Origin: Pseudoalteromonas luteoviolacea
GTDB lineage: Bacteria > Pseudomonadota > Gammaproteobacteria > Enterobacterales > Alteromonadaceae
Length of the DNA stretch: 64,000 nt
NCBI RefSeq assembly: GCF_018100925.1
Contig: NZ_JAGJEH010000001.1
Coordinates: 62,001 to 126,000, forward strand
Direction of reading: 5' to 3'
The stretch's first letter is position 1; each line of letters opens with the position of its first letter. The notes under the pieces are model-generated. The model saw only the letters and a program-made list of their open reading frames with translations, had not been told where the DNA came from and searched no databases. The position numbers were made by a program, and so were the translations under genes. This document shows positions 51,541 to 60,509 of this stretch, in pieces.

Positions 51541-53424
51541 TTAGATTTTTTTCTTGTTCTGCTCATAGGGGTTGATAACCCCTAATTTCGAAAGCTGTTC
51601 TCGTTTAATGCGCTGCCATCTAGGGCGAGCAGTGTTTTGTATATAGTGACGATAAATCATAGCATCTGTTTCGTCTTGCAACTCTGCGCCCAACTCCAAT
51701 AGTTTTAGCGCCATATCCAGTCCTACCCAGTCAATATGTTGCATTCGGGCGGTATTAAAGCTGATGCGTGCGTGCTGCTTTGCTAACTCGGGCTGCGCTA
51801 GTCGATGATAAATTTTGGCAAGTAAAAAGTGTTTTCTGGCTGGCTCAGTAATATTACTCGCTAAAGCCAAAGCTTGCTCAGACTGATCTTGACCTAAATA
51901 TAAGTTAGCGAGCTGTTCGCTGACAGAGAAAAATACCCAGTAGTTTTCTGGTGTAACTGGTTGTTCTAGCACTTTTAAATAGAAGCGTTGCTTTTCTTCA
52001 ACGGTTTGTGCAAACAGCGCAAAATGATAAAAAATAAGCATATAGTGAGAGCCGTCGAGTTGATGATCGGCAAGCAGTGTTTTGGCTTGAAACAAATAGT
52101 CGTACTTCTCTTTATCACGCTTTAGTTTATATGCATTAATCGATAGCAGTGTATAAGCCCTTATTTCTTGGACTGGTCGGTTAGCTAAGCGAGCTTGGCT
52201 GGCAGATTTATATAAATGCTTTTGAATTGTAGGGAAGTCTTTGTGGTGTGCGGCAACATCTGCAAGTGACTTACTGATTTCGCTGTTGAGTGCATTAAAG
52301 TCGGCTTGGTCCATCAAGTTGTTGGCTTGCTCTAAGTGCTGTTGTGCCAGTTGAAACTGGTTTAATGCGATGAATAAACGCGCTTTTAACCATTGGGCAT
52401 AGGCCATATATATCGGATGGTTTTGTTGCTCACTCAGGCTTATCATTTGCTCAATTCGAGCACTGGCCACATTGTGGTTATATTCAGATAGCAAACGTTC
52501 TATCAAATGTTTTAAAACGTCTAAATCATTGGGGTCTTGGTTATTGAGCATTGCTAGCTCTGAGGTTGTAAAGGAATCTATTTGCAAATAGAAATAGTCT
52601 GACTGAACAAGGCTATCTATTTTTCTTTTTAACTGTGCTTTAAGGTCATTGACTGTGGAACCGTACAGATACCCTTGCCAATGCCTTAAGTGGCCTTGAA
52701 GACGATATTCCAGTAAAAATACTTGTTCTTCTTCAATGCGTTGTTGATATACAAAACCACTCACAATTAGCTTATCTGAAGAGGGGACTAGTTTTTTGTA
52801 TTCTATGTAGGGTGAATTGAATATCGCTTGTGCGGAGCTAGTATTACTCGGGGCGAGGTAATTGGTAGACAAGGTATGATTTAGGGCCTGTGTTTCAGAG
52901 GTGAGATGCCCCTCAAACCGCGGGGAAATAGGCATTAACAAAACTGATTGAGCATTTTGAGAGACATCATGACTCGCTGTAATGCTGCTGCTCGGCCAAT
53001 ACCAAAACAAAGCCGATAGACTGAAGGCTGTAAATGAAATTAGCGCAATGATCAAAGGAAGGCTTGCTCTACCTGTATTTTTTATTGGGTGTTCGTCAGA
53101 TGGAGTATTGCTAGCTGATGGTGTTCTTAGTTCAAGCTGCCATTGATAGCCGCGTTTGGGAAAAGTTTTTATCGCTTCGTCTGAAATTATCGCCCGTAGC
53201 TGGCTGATATTTTGAAACACGACTTGTTCAGATACCACGCGTTCGTGCCAAACGTGATCGAGTATGTCCTCTTTGCTAAGAACTTTATCTTTTGATTCGA
53301 TTAAAAGCGCTAAAAGCTTACTTTGAGTTGGGGTTAAAGGCACATTACTCTGATTTTGAAAGAGTAAACCTTGTTGAATATCGAATTTAAAGTCTAAAAA
53401 ATACAGCATGGTTTGGGTAATCAC
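51541..53424 (-). CDS. CadC/ToxR-like membrane regulator with TPR-like sensor region
   Basis: A 627-residue protein. Residues 10-100 are an OmpR-type winged helix (LTPTQSKLLALLIESKDKVLSKEDILDHVWHERVVSEQVV; TFPKRGYQW). Residues about 120-143 form one membrane helix. The large periplasmic part ends in helical repeats of the TPR kind (residues about 330-590). This is the CadC/ToxR plan, with DNA binding inside and sensing outside. It is divergent from the adenylate cyclase gene, 172 bases away. No metal or catalytic site seen. Confidence 0.85.
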   Translation of the reverse strand: MITQTMLYFLDFKFDIQQGLLFQNQSNVPLTPTQSKLLALLIESKDKVLSKEDILDHVWHERVVSEQVVFQNISQLRAIISDEAIKTFPKRGYQWQLELRTPSASNTPSDEHPIKNTGRASLPLIIALISFTAFSLSALFWYWPSSSITASHDVSQNAQSVLLMPISPRFEGHLTSETQALNHTLSTNYLAPSNTSSAQAIFNSPYIEYKKLVPSSDKLIVSGFVYQQRIEEEQVFLLEYRLQGHLRHWQGYLYGSTVNDLKAQLKRKIDSLVQSDYFYLQIDSFTTSELAMLNNQDPNDLDVLKHLIERLLSEYNHNVASARIEQMISLSEQQNHPIYMAYAQWLKARLFIALNQFQLAQQHLEQANNLMDQADFNALNSEISKSLADVAAHHKDFPTIQKHLYKSASQARLANRPVQEIRAYTLLSINAYKLKRDKEKYDYLFQAKTLLADHQLDGSHYMLIFYHFALFAQTVEEKQRFYLKVLEQPVTPENYWVFFSVSEQLANLYLGQDQSEQALALASNITEPARKHFLLAKIYHRLAQPELAKQHARISFNTARMQHIDWVGLDMALKLLELGAELQDETDAMIYRHYIQNTARPRWQRIKREQLSKLGVINPYEQNKKKI

Positions 53425-53596
53425 TCCATTGTAGTGGCTGCAATAGTAGCGCAGAGGCTGTCATTTGTGAATGCTGTGGATTCCTCTTTGTTTTTTATCA
53501 CCTGATGTATTTGAAAGCGACCAAGCTACACTAAAGGAGTTGGGTGTAGCTGCGTGTGGTTTTTGTAGCGGCAAATAAAAGTGACTAAATGGTGGC

Positions 53597-54865
53597 ATGA
53601 TATTTATGAAATGGTTAAAGGATATAGACGAGTCTTTTGATGTGTTACTTACGGACTGTTATCAGCAAAGAGAGATGGAAATGGAATTCCATATCAACCA
53701 AATTCGATTTGTGGGACTGATGTCACTATTCCTGTTAGAGCTGTTCATAGGCTTGTTAAATAGAGGGGTAGACTGGACGCTTATTATAGTAGATGTTGGC
53801 ACCATGGCGTTGACTGCGATTTGGTGTTTGTGCGTGGCACGCTTTGCCAAAAGTGAGGGATATAAGCCTTGGTTAAAGTATGTATCCATCTTATTTGACT
53901 ATCTCATTATCTTGGCAATCACATTGGAAATGGAGTTTTTGTCTGAGATTGGGCACTTTTTACATGATATGCACAATACCGAGTTTGAATTAATGCTCAT
54001 TAGTGCGTTGATTTTGTTCAATGTGATGAGTGCGTTTAGACAGGGGAAGCTCATTATTTACTATTCAACGTTATGTTGTTTGGCAACAGGAACCGTCATT
54101 TTAGAACACAGTGGGACTGCCCGGGCGATTGAGATGCACGAACAGATCATCATTTTATTTTCAGGTTTACTGGCGTGGTCGATTTCAAGTTACATCACAA
54201 ACACCTACACCCGCCTGCGTCACAGAGAAAGGTTACTTAGGTATTTGCCCAAAAAGCTAGTCAGTGCAGTTGAAACGGGCAAAGTGGATATCGAGCCCGG
54301 TGGTGAACGGCGAAATGTCACTGTACTCATGGCTGATATAAGACGTTTCACAAGCTTGTGTGAGTCTCATGAACCCGAAGTCATAACAGGGTTGTTAAAT
54401 CGATATTTTTCAGCCATGAGCGTTATCGTTTTTAAATATGATGGCATGGTTGATAAATTTATTGGCGACGCAATAATGGCCATTTTTGGCACGCCTCAAG
54501 ATGAAGGGAACAGTGCCAGAAATGCGATAGATGCGGCAAAGGAGATGTTGCAGGCTTTAGAAGCACTAAATAAAGAGTTTATTGATGAGGGGTTACCGAG
54601 TTTAGAAATTGGCATTGGTGTACACAGTGGCGAAGCAATTGCAGGCAATGTTGGCAGCGTCAGTTGTATGGACTACACGGTCATCGGAGACACTGTTAAT
54701 GTTGCGGCTAGGATTGAGAGTAAAACCAAAGATTTAGAAAAGCCTTTGCTTATCAGTAAAGTGAGTGTTATGCAGTCAGAGCACAATGATTTGCAAAAAG
54801 CCGCCGAAGTGACCTTGAAAGGGCGTATTGAGCCGATAGAAGTATTTTTTGATCCGTCAATTTAA
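53597..54865 (+). CDS. membrane-bound class III adenylate cyclase
   Basis: A 422-residue protein. Residues 30-205 hold about six hydrophobic segments. Residues 235-400 are the class III cyclase domain: NVTVLMADIRRFTSLCES with the first metal Asp, KFIGDAIMAIFGTP with the second Asp and a Lys that favours ATP, IGVHSGEAIAGNVGS, and DYTVIGDTVNVAARIE with the adenine-contact Asp and the transition-state Asn/Arg. All catalytic residues are present, so cAMP synthesis is likely. A start at the third in-frame codon cluster (53606) fits its ribosome site slightly better. Confidence 0.92.
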   Translation: MIFMKWLKDIDESFDVLLTDCYQQREMEMEFHINQIRFVGLMSLFLLELFIGLLNRGVDWTLIIVDVGTMALTAIWCLCVARFAKSEGYKPWLKYVSILFDYLIILAITLEMEFLSEIGHFLHDMHNTEFELMLISALILFNVMSAFRQGKLIIYYSTLCCLATGTVILEHSGTARAIEMHEQIIILFSGLLAWSISSYITNTYTRLRHRERLLRYLPKKLVSAVETGKVDIEPGGERRNVTVLMADIRRFTSLCESHEPEVITGLLNRYFSAMSVIVFKYDGMVDKFIGDAIMAIFGTPQDEGNSARNAIDAAKEMLQALEALNKEFIDEGLPSLEIGIGVHSGEAIAGNVGSVSCMDYTVIGDTVNVAARIESKTKDLEKPLLISKVSVMQSEHNDLQKAAEVTLKGRIEPIEVFFDPSI

Positions 54866-55080
54866 ATGTATATTTTTCGTTTATACATTGAAAATATTTT
54901 GGTTTTATTTTGAGCTTGTTTGATTTATTATGGGAACAGCTCAAAAATAAGCTTGCCAAAATTATTGTTCTTTTAGGGAAGGTATTAAACTTTCTCGTGC
55001 TTTGAAGCGCATGGAAGGGGTCATTGAGAATTCATAGGAGTAATGAATTTTTGGTAAGCATATTTTTGAGTGGCAAAAAG

Positions 55081-55117
55081 AAAAGAGCAAAGCGACTTCA
55101 CATCGCTTTACTCTTTT
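55081..55117. terminator. bidirectional terminator hairpin
   Basis: AAAAGAG-AAAGCGA pairs with TCGCTTT-CTCTTTT around a seven-base loop. It lies between the convergent cyclase and S9 peptidase genes, with A- and T-runs on both sides. Confidence 0.8.
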
Positions 55118-55130
55118 GACATGGAATTAC

Positions 55131-57194
55131 TTATTTATTCGCTTCTTTAGTCGCTTTAAGCTTAGCTGCATGATCTATCTTATAGTCAGGCATGGCTTTG
55201 TTTCCGTGGATAAGATAGTTATCCATCCAACGCATTAGACGAATACTGTAATCGTATTGTGCTGCCACTTTGCGATTGCCGTGACCTTCTCCCGGGTAAT
55301 AAATCAGACGAACATCTTTACCTTGTACTTTCATGTATCTGTACAATTCCATTGATTGTGCAGGGTGTACACGAGGATCATCTTTACCGTGCATAATTAA
55401 TAGTGGTGTTTTTGACTGACCGGCCCAGTAGATAGGGCTTCGCTCAAGATACCATTGCCACTTTTGCCAAGGGTAAGAACGCGCGTGTACCAAAAACATT
55501 TCGTTTGAAATATCAGTTGTGCCAAATTTCGATAACTGGTTAGTCACACCGACAAACATAACACTTGCTGCGAAATGTTCTGTTAGCTTTGTTGCGCCCC
55601 AAGCTGACGCATAACCACCATAAGAGCCGCCAGTGATGCCTACGCGTTTTGTATCAACTAAGCCAGTATCGACAAGATATTTTTTCATATCTACTAGGTC
55701 GTCAAACTCTTTACCTGCGTAGTCACCTTGGCCTAACTTCGAATAGTCAACACCTTTGCCTGTTGAGCCACGGTAATTTGGATAAAATACAGCGTAGCCA
55801 CGTGCTGCACCCATTTGGCCAGGATCTGAATAGCTCGTTAACCAGCCATTTTTATCGTGAGATTCTGGGCCGCCGTGCACTGACATTATAAGAGGGTAAC
55901 GCTGGCCTTCTTGATAATCTAGTGGGTAGATAAGGACACCGCCAATCTCAACACCATCTCGGGCTTTAAAAGTCAGTGCTTCTTGTTTTGCAAAACGCTT
56001 GCTATCTAACCATGTGTTTGAATTAGACAAACGAGTAGGGCGTTTCTTGCGTAACATAAACACTTCGCTTGGGTGTTTTGCAGTGTGGGCTGTTAGTGCA
56101 ATTGTTTTGTCTGAGTCAGAAACAGACAGACGACCAGCGATAAAACGGCCTTCTTTGACTAATTTTTTATATTTTGCCGTGCCAACTTTAATTTGGCCAA
56201 CAAAGCTCTCTGCGCCTACATGGCCTACAAAGTTAAGTGTATTTTTGCGATTAGACCACTCAAAGTCACCAATATGACCCATAAAGTTTGGGATCCACTC
56301 TTCAACTTTGCCTGTTTCTGCATTTGCTAAAAATAGGCGGCCTTTTGCAGGATCGTGTTTGTCTTCAGCGCCTAAAATAGCGATATACTTACCATCGTGT
56401 GAAAACTCAGCTTCACCTAACTTACCTTCAGTCTTAAACGATGTTGTAATTTGTCTTGTTGTAGCATCCATAACATGCCACTGAGACTTCATATATTGGT
56501 CATCTATAAGCGCTGTAGGTTGCGTTTTCACAAGTAGTTTGCTCGCATCATCCGACCAATTGACATCGCTCACATACCCTTCTACTGCGACAACATCAGG
56601 CATGATAGGCTTTTGGCTAGGTTCTAAGTTAATGATGTGAAGCTGTTTGTTCTTTAAACCCAGCTCATATACTTCGGCCATAAAACCAAGTTTTTTCAGC
56701 TCTTTTTCAGCGCTATCTTTCGCAGGCATGGCAAGGACTGCAACTTGTTTCCCATCTGGGCTAAGTTGATACTTTGAGATTGATGTGTCTTTTAAAGCAA
56801 ATACCTTTTGTGCTTCACCGCCATTGAAAGCAATGCGGTACAAAGTTTTAAACTTATCTGTTTTCTTCTTAGTTAAGAAATAAATAAATTGGCCATCAGC
56901 TGACCATGAGATGCTGCTGATATTCACTTTGCCAGTAATAAACGGACGCTCGACGCCATTGTCATCTACAAGGTGAAGCTCAGCATAATTTTTTCCATTT
57001 TTGTCGACGTATAGTTCACGCGGCACTGAGCGAGTGAATGCTACTGATTCACCGTCAGGACTGACCGCTGAGCTAATGACTTTTTTAATTTTTGGAATAT
57101 CTTCTAGGGTGATTGTATCTGACTGAGCTACTGCCAAAGTACTTGTGCTGACGAGGCCAACAGCAAGAGCAATAGTCGATTTTATCAATTTCAT
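55131..57194 (-). CDS. secreted S9 (prolyl oligopeptidase family) peptidase
   Basis: A 687-residue protein with a signal peptide (cleavage near TLAVAQ, residue 23). Residues 35-400 form a WD40-type propeller (for example ISSISWSADGQFIYFL and QLSPDGKQVAVL). The C-terminal hydrolase has YPNYRGSTGKG, the nucleophile elbow GGSYGGYASAW, MHGKDDPRVHP with the Asp, and YPGEGHGNRK with the His. This fits dipeptidyl- or acylaminoacyl-peptidases acting on short peptides in the periplasm. No operon partner is visible. Confidence 0.93.
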   Translation of the reverse strand: MKLIKSTIALAVGLVSTSTLAVAQSDTITLEDIPKIKKVISSAVSPDGESVAFTRSVPRELYVDKNGKNYAELHLVDDNGVERPFITGKVNISSISWSADGQFIYFLTKKKTDKFKTLYRIAFNGGEAQKVFALKDTSISKYQLSPDGKQVAVLAMPAKDSAEKELKKLGFMAEVYELGLKNKQLHIINLEPSQKPIMPDVVAVEGYVSDVNWSDDASKLLVKTQPTALIDDQYMKSQWHVMDATTRQITTSFKTEGKLGEAEFSHDGKYIAILGAEDKHDPAKGRLFLANAETGKVEEWIPNFMGHIGDFEWSNRKNTLNFVGHVGAESFVGQIKVGTAKYKKLVKEGRFIAGRLSVSDSDKTIALTAHTAKHPSEVFMLRKKRPTRLSNSNTWLDSKRFAKQEALTFKARDGVEIGGVLIYPLDYQEGQRYPLIMSVHGGPESHDKNGWLTSYSDPGQMGAARGYAVFYPNYRGSTGKGVDYSKLGQGDYAGKEFDDLVDMKKYLVDTGLVDTKRVGITGGSYGGYASAWGATKLTEHFAASVMFVGVTNQLSKFGTTDISNEMFLVHARSYPWQKWQWYLERSPIYWAGQSKTPLLIMHGKDDPRVHPAQSMELYRYMKVQGKDVRLIYYPGEGHGNRKVAAQYDYSIRLMRWMDNYLIHGNKAMPDYKIDHAAKLKATKEANK

Positions 57195-57659
57195 TATACT
57201 AGCCTTGAAAAAGAGTGTGAGAAAGACGTGAAACGTCGAGCTATAAAAAAATTTACGCCATTTTACGTTCGGTCTTACAGAAAACCACTGTTTGCGACTA
57301 ATCGTCCAAGGTATGCGACCAATAGCTTAATTGCATAAATAAGCATAATTGATGAATGACTAAAAATGAACACTTTTGCTGCAAGAACATTGCTATTTGA
57401 AATACAGCTTAGTGATCTCACTGAAGTGCCCGAATTATTTATTGCGTCTGACTTTGTAGAGTTGCATTTACTTTCAATGCTTTAGGTTTTTAGTCGCAGT
57501 AAGTAACGTAAAAATCAGGTTGAATTAGTCCGCAAAGAAAGAGGCTACATTTTATCTGTTTTGATATAAGAGCCGCTTGCACTAGGGTTAATATTAACCC
57601 CGAGTGCAGAGCATGACGCGTGGAATATGCGGTGGGATCTTGTTTAGTTTTTGATAAAA
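57195..57659. other. intergenic stretch between tandem genes, with a strong palindrome
   Basis: No gene seen. It carries a 16-base perfect palindrome, GGGTTAATATTAACCC (57585-57600), extended by TGCACT and AGTGCA arms. The promoter of the S9 peptidase must also lie here. Confidence 0.5.
57577..57609. promoter_or_regulatory. extended palindrome downstream of the TonB-dependent receptor
   Basis: GGGTTAATATTAACCC is a perfect palindrome with outer TGCACT/AGTGCA pairing. It could terminate the receptor transcript or act as an operator for the peptidase gene. Confidence 0.5.
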
Positions 57660-60311
57660 CTAGTGAGTATTGAAACGGTATCTTGCACCAAGGTAAAAGC
57701 GGCGACCGTTTTGATAAATGGCTGTTGGTGCATATTCATTTCTGTCGTAAGTATAAATAAGCTCATTATTGATATTCAGGAACTCAAAGATAAGATCTAA
57801 ATCATCACTTATTGACAGTGTCACATTACCATCGAGTTGACCATAGTCATCCATCTTCGTTTCACCAATACCTGTTGCGAACTTGGTACGGTAGTTATAC
57901 GCAAGTCTCATACTGATAAAGCTATTTTCGTAATAGGCAGTTAAGTTTGCACTGTGTCTTGAAGTACCCGGGATCCAGTCCGATTGACCTGACAGTTGTG
58001 ATGTACGGTCGCCATCAACAAAGGTGTAGTTGGCAATGATACCAAACCCGTATGCAATGGCCTGTTGATAGCTGAGTTCAAGGCCTCGGATCACGCCACC
58101 CGCACCATTGATAGGCCTGTCTATCGACATTAAAATGCCTTCATGGGATTCGAGTTGGCGATTGAACTCAATGAACGATTCAACATCTTTACTGAAGAGG
58201 GCGATAGACGCGAGTGCCGAATCTGCAAAATACCACTCAAATCCAAAATCAAACTGGGTTGCTCTGTATGGATCAAGGTCTGGATTTCCGCCTTGCCCTT
58301 GGGCCTGCGTTACATTGTAGTTGGTTGAAGGCATCAAGTGATGGAACTGAGCACGTGACATAACTCTTGCGACCGCGAATCGAGAAATGAGTTGCTCGGT
58401 CAAATCAAATTGGATATTGAGGCTTGGTAAAATATCAGTGTAATTTTTTGATTTAGTCTGCCAAGTATAATTGGCTTGATCACTTGGCAAGGTAGCGATG
58501 CGTTCATAAGCGCTGGATTTTTGCCAAGTTGAAACAACTCGGACGCCTAGATTAGCTTGGTAGGTATCACCTGCAAGTTCAAGCATCGCGTAGCCCGCGA
58601 GCGTTTCTTCCTCAATTGAAAAGCGGCTGGTCTTTTCTTCTGATTGTACAAAACTAAGTGTTGAAAAGTCGTCTGCTAATGTTTTGATATCGGCAAAGCT
58701 ATACTCTTTTAAAGTGTGTTGATCGCCAATGCCATCTAAATAGCCACTCACAAATTGTGCAGGGTAATCTGCAAGTGTCGTATTCAAGTGTCCAGCCAAT
58801 CCATCCAAACCACCACGCTGCGAGCGCATGCGGATAAAATCACGTTTATGGCGTTTATATTTTCCTCCAAAGCGAAAAGTTCGGAGATGTTGATAAGAGA
58901 GATCGCGAGAGAAATCTTTTTGCAAAAAATAACCGACGTCATTGCCGTCTTGACTGTCATTGCGCGCTTCGCTGATAAACCATTGGTTGGGATTGAGTGG
59001 TGAAGTGTCGTAACTAGTTTTAATATTTTTTACTTGTCTGGTGTCAAAACTATATTGGGTATTGGTTGCAAACTGTGCGGTATTGTCTTCGCTTGTGCCG
59101 CCATCACCATGCGTATACCCGGCTTGGTATTGTGCATGCCACCAAGGACCAACGTAGGAAAGGTCAAAGTGAATGCTTTGTGTTTGGATCTGTGCCTCTC
59201 TCCAAATGGCTTCCATACTGGTATTAAACGGCTGTGCTGTGGCTGGTGTTAAACTGCCGTAGGCGAGAGTCTGGTCGATTATCTGATAGTCACTAAGCTG
59301 GCTACCGGCATCTAAAGCCTTGCCCGGTTGCCAAAGGAAATTCTGGTTTGAATTATCAGCACTGAGTTGAGAATGAAGCAGGTGGGTTCTTAAGGTCCAG
59401 TGTTCATCGATATGGTAGGTTGCGCTGGAGGTAAAGCTAGTAAGCGCTCTATCTTGCTGAAATACAGCAGAGCCACCTCCCCCTGGTGACCATATTTTTT
59501 GAAGGTCGCCTGTTTGCGTTTTTGTTGGAGTTAACTGTCCCTCGTCATTGACTTTATAGTCGCGCTCATGCCAGCCCCAGGATTCTAGGCCGTCTCTGCG
59601 CAAACTACGTTGTTGGTGGTTAACAGAAAACAGCAACGCGAAATTTTGTGATGGATTTATCCAGCTATAAACCGCTGATAGCTGAGGGTCATATTGCTGA
59701 GACAAGTCGTTGTATTGTAGCTGAGAGGTAAGTGAGAGTGTCCCTGGATCAGAATAAAATGGGTCGAGTGTTTTGATGTTAATTGCGCCACCCAGTGAGC
59801 CCTCATCTTGGTTGGCTTTTGGTGTTTTATACACTTCTAAGCTCGATACGATGTCCGCTGGTAGCAAGGTAAAGTTGAACCCTCTACTTGGTAAAGAAGA
59901 AATCCACCAATCGGCAGATGCTAAGTATTGACCATTAAGGTAGGTACGGTTTTGCTCTGGTGTGGTGCCTCTAACGCCAACTCGTTCGCCTTCGCCTTGA
60001 ACGCGCGATAGTGAAATTCCAGTGATCCGTTGAAGCGCCTCTGCAACATTTTTATCAGGAAATTTGCCGATTTCTTGCGTGCTTATACTGTCTGATGTTT
60101 GTTGACTAAAGCGTTTCACATTGAGAGACTTGACAACGCTGTCATGAAAGGCCCTGATTTCAATGTGTATTAGGTCGTCATTTGTGCTCGACTTTTTCGT
60201 TGGGTCCTGGTTGGGCTTGTTTGGATGATTTTGTGTTTGCTGGCCGAAACAAACAGAACAGATAAAAAGCATTAGGAGGTGAAACAGGTAAATAATGCGT
60301 TTCATAATCAT
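57660..60311 (-). CDS. TonB-dependent outer-membrane receptor
   Basis: An 883-residue protein with a signal peptide. The plug domain has IGKFPDKNVAEALQRITGIS, RGTTPEQNRTYLNGQ and the EVYKTPKANQDEGSLGGAIN segment. About 22 barrel strands follow, ending in the aromatic FYLGARYRFNTH. The ATG at 60311 is preferred (AGGAG upstream). Receptors of this type bring iron chelates, vitamins or oligosaccharides across the outer membrane; the substrate is not shown. It is divergent from a CadC-like regulator, which suggests substrate-responsive control. Confidence 0.93.
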   Translation of the reverse strand: MIMKRIIYLFHLLMLFICSVCFGQQTQNHPNKPNQDPTKKSSTNDDLIHIEIRAFHDSVVKSLNVKRFSQQTSDSISTQEIGKFPDKNVAEALQRITGISLSRVQGEGERVGVRGTTPEQNRTYLNGQYLASADWWISSLPSRGFNFTLLPADIVSSLEVYKTPKANQDEGSLGGAINIKTLDPFYSDPGTLSLTSQLQYNDLSQQYDPQLSAVYSWINPSQNFALLFSVNHQQRSLRRDGLESWGWHERDYKVNDEGQLTPTKTQTGDLQKIWSPGGGGSAVFQQDRALTSFTSSATYHIDEHWTLRTHLLHSQLSADNSNQNFLWQPGKALDAGSQLSDYQIIDQTLAYGSLTPATAQPFNTSMEAIWREAQIQTQSIHFDLSYVGPWWHAQYQAGYTHGDGGTSEDNTAQFATNTQYSFDTRQVKNIKTSYDTSPLNPNQWFISEARNDSQDGNDVGYFLQKDFSRDLSYQHLRTFRFGGKYKRHKRDFIRMRSQRGGLDGLAGHLNTTLADYPAQFVSGYLDGIGDQHTLKEYSFADIKTLADDFSTLSFVQSEEKTSRFSIEEETLAGYAMLELAGDTYQANLGVRVVSTWQKSSAYERIATLPSDQANYTWQTKSKNYTDILPSLNIQFDLTEQLISRFAVARVMSRAQFHHLMPSTNYNVTQAQGQGGNPDLDPYRATQFDFGFEWYFADSALASIALFSKDVESFIEFNRQLESHEGILMSIDRPINGAGGVIRGLELSYQQAIAYGFGIIANYTFVDGDRTSQLSGQSDWIPGTSRHSANLTAYYENSFISMRLAYNYRTKFATGIGETKMDDYGQLDGNVTLSISDDLDLIFEFLNINNELIYTYDRNEYAPTAIYQNGRRFYLGARYRFNTH

Positions 60312-60509
60312 TGTTTCCAACTCCTATTTTTATTTAACGTACGGGAAACTTTGCTTTTATATTTCTATTTAAGTGCAACAGAAAGTACTGTAAAGTTGCT
60401 TTTAGGTAAAATAAATTTGTCCCCCATCATAACATAGTGTGATCATAATGGAATAGTCCGCGATGTGTTGAGCTGTATGGTTAAGGCCTGTTTTAGATTG
60501 GATCAATAA

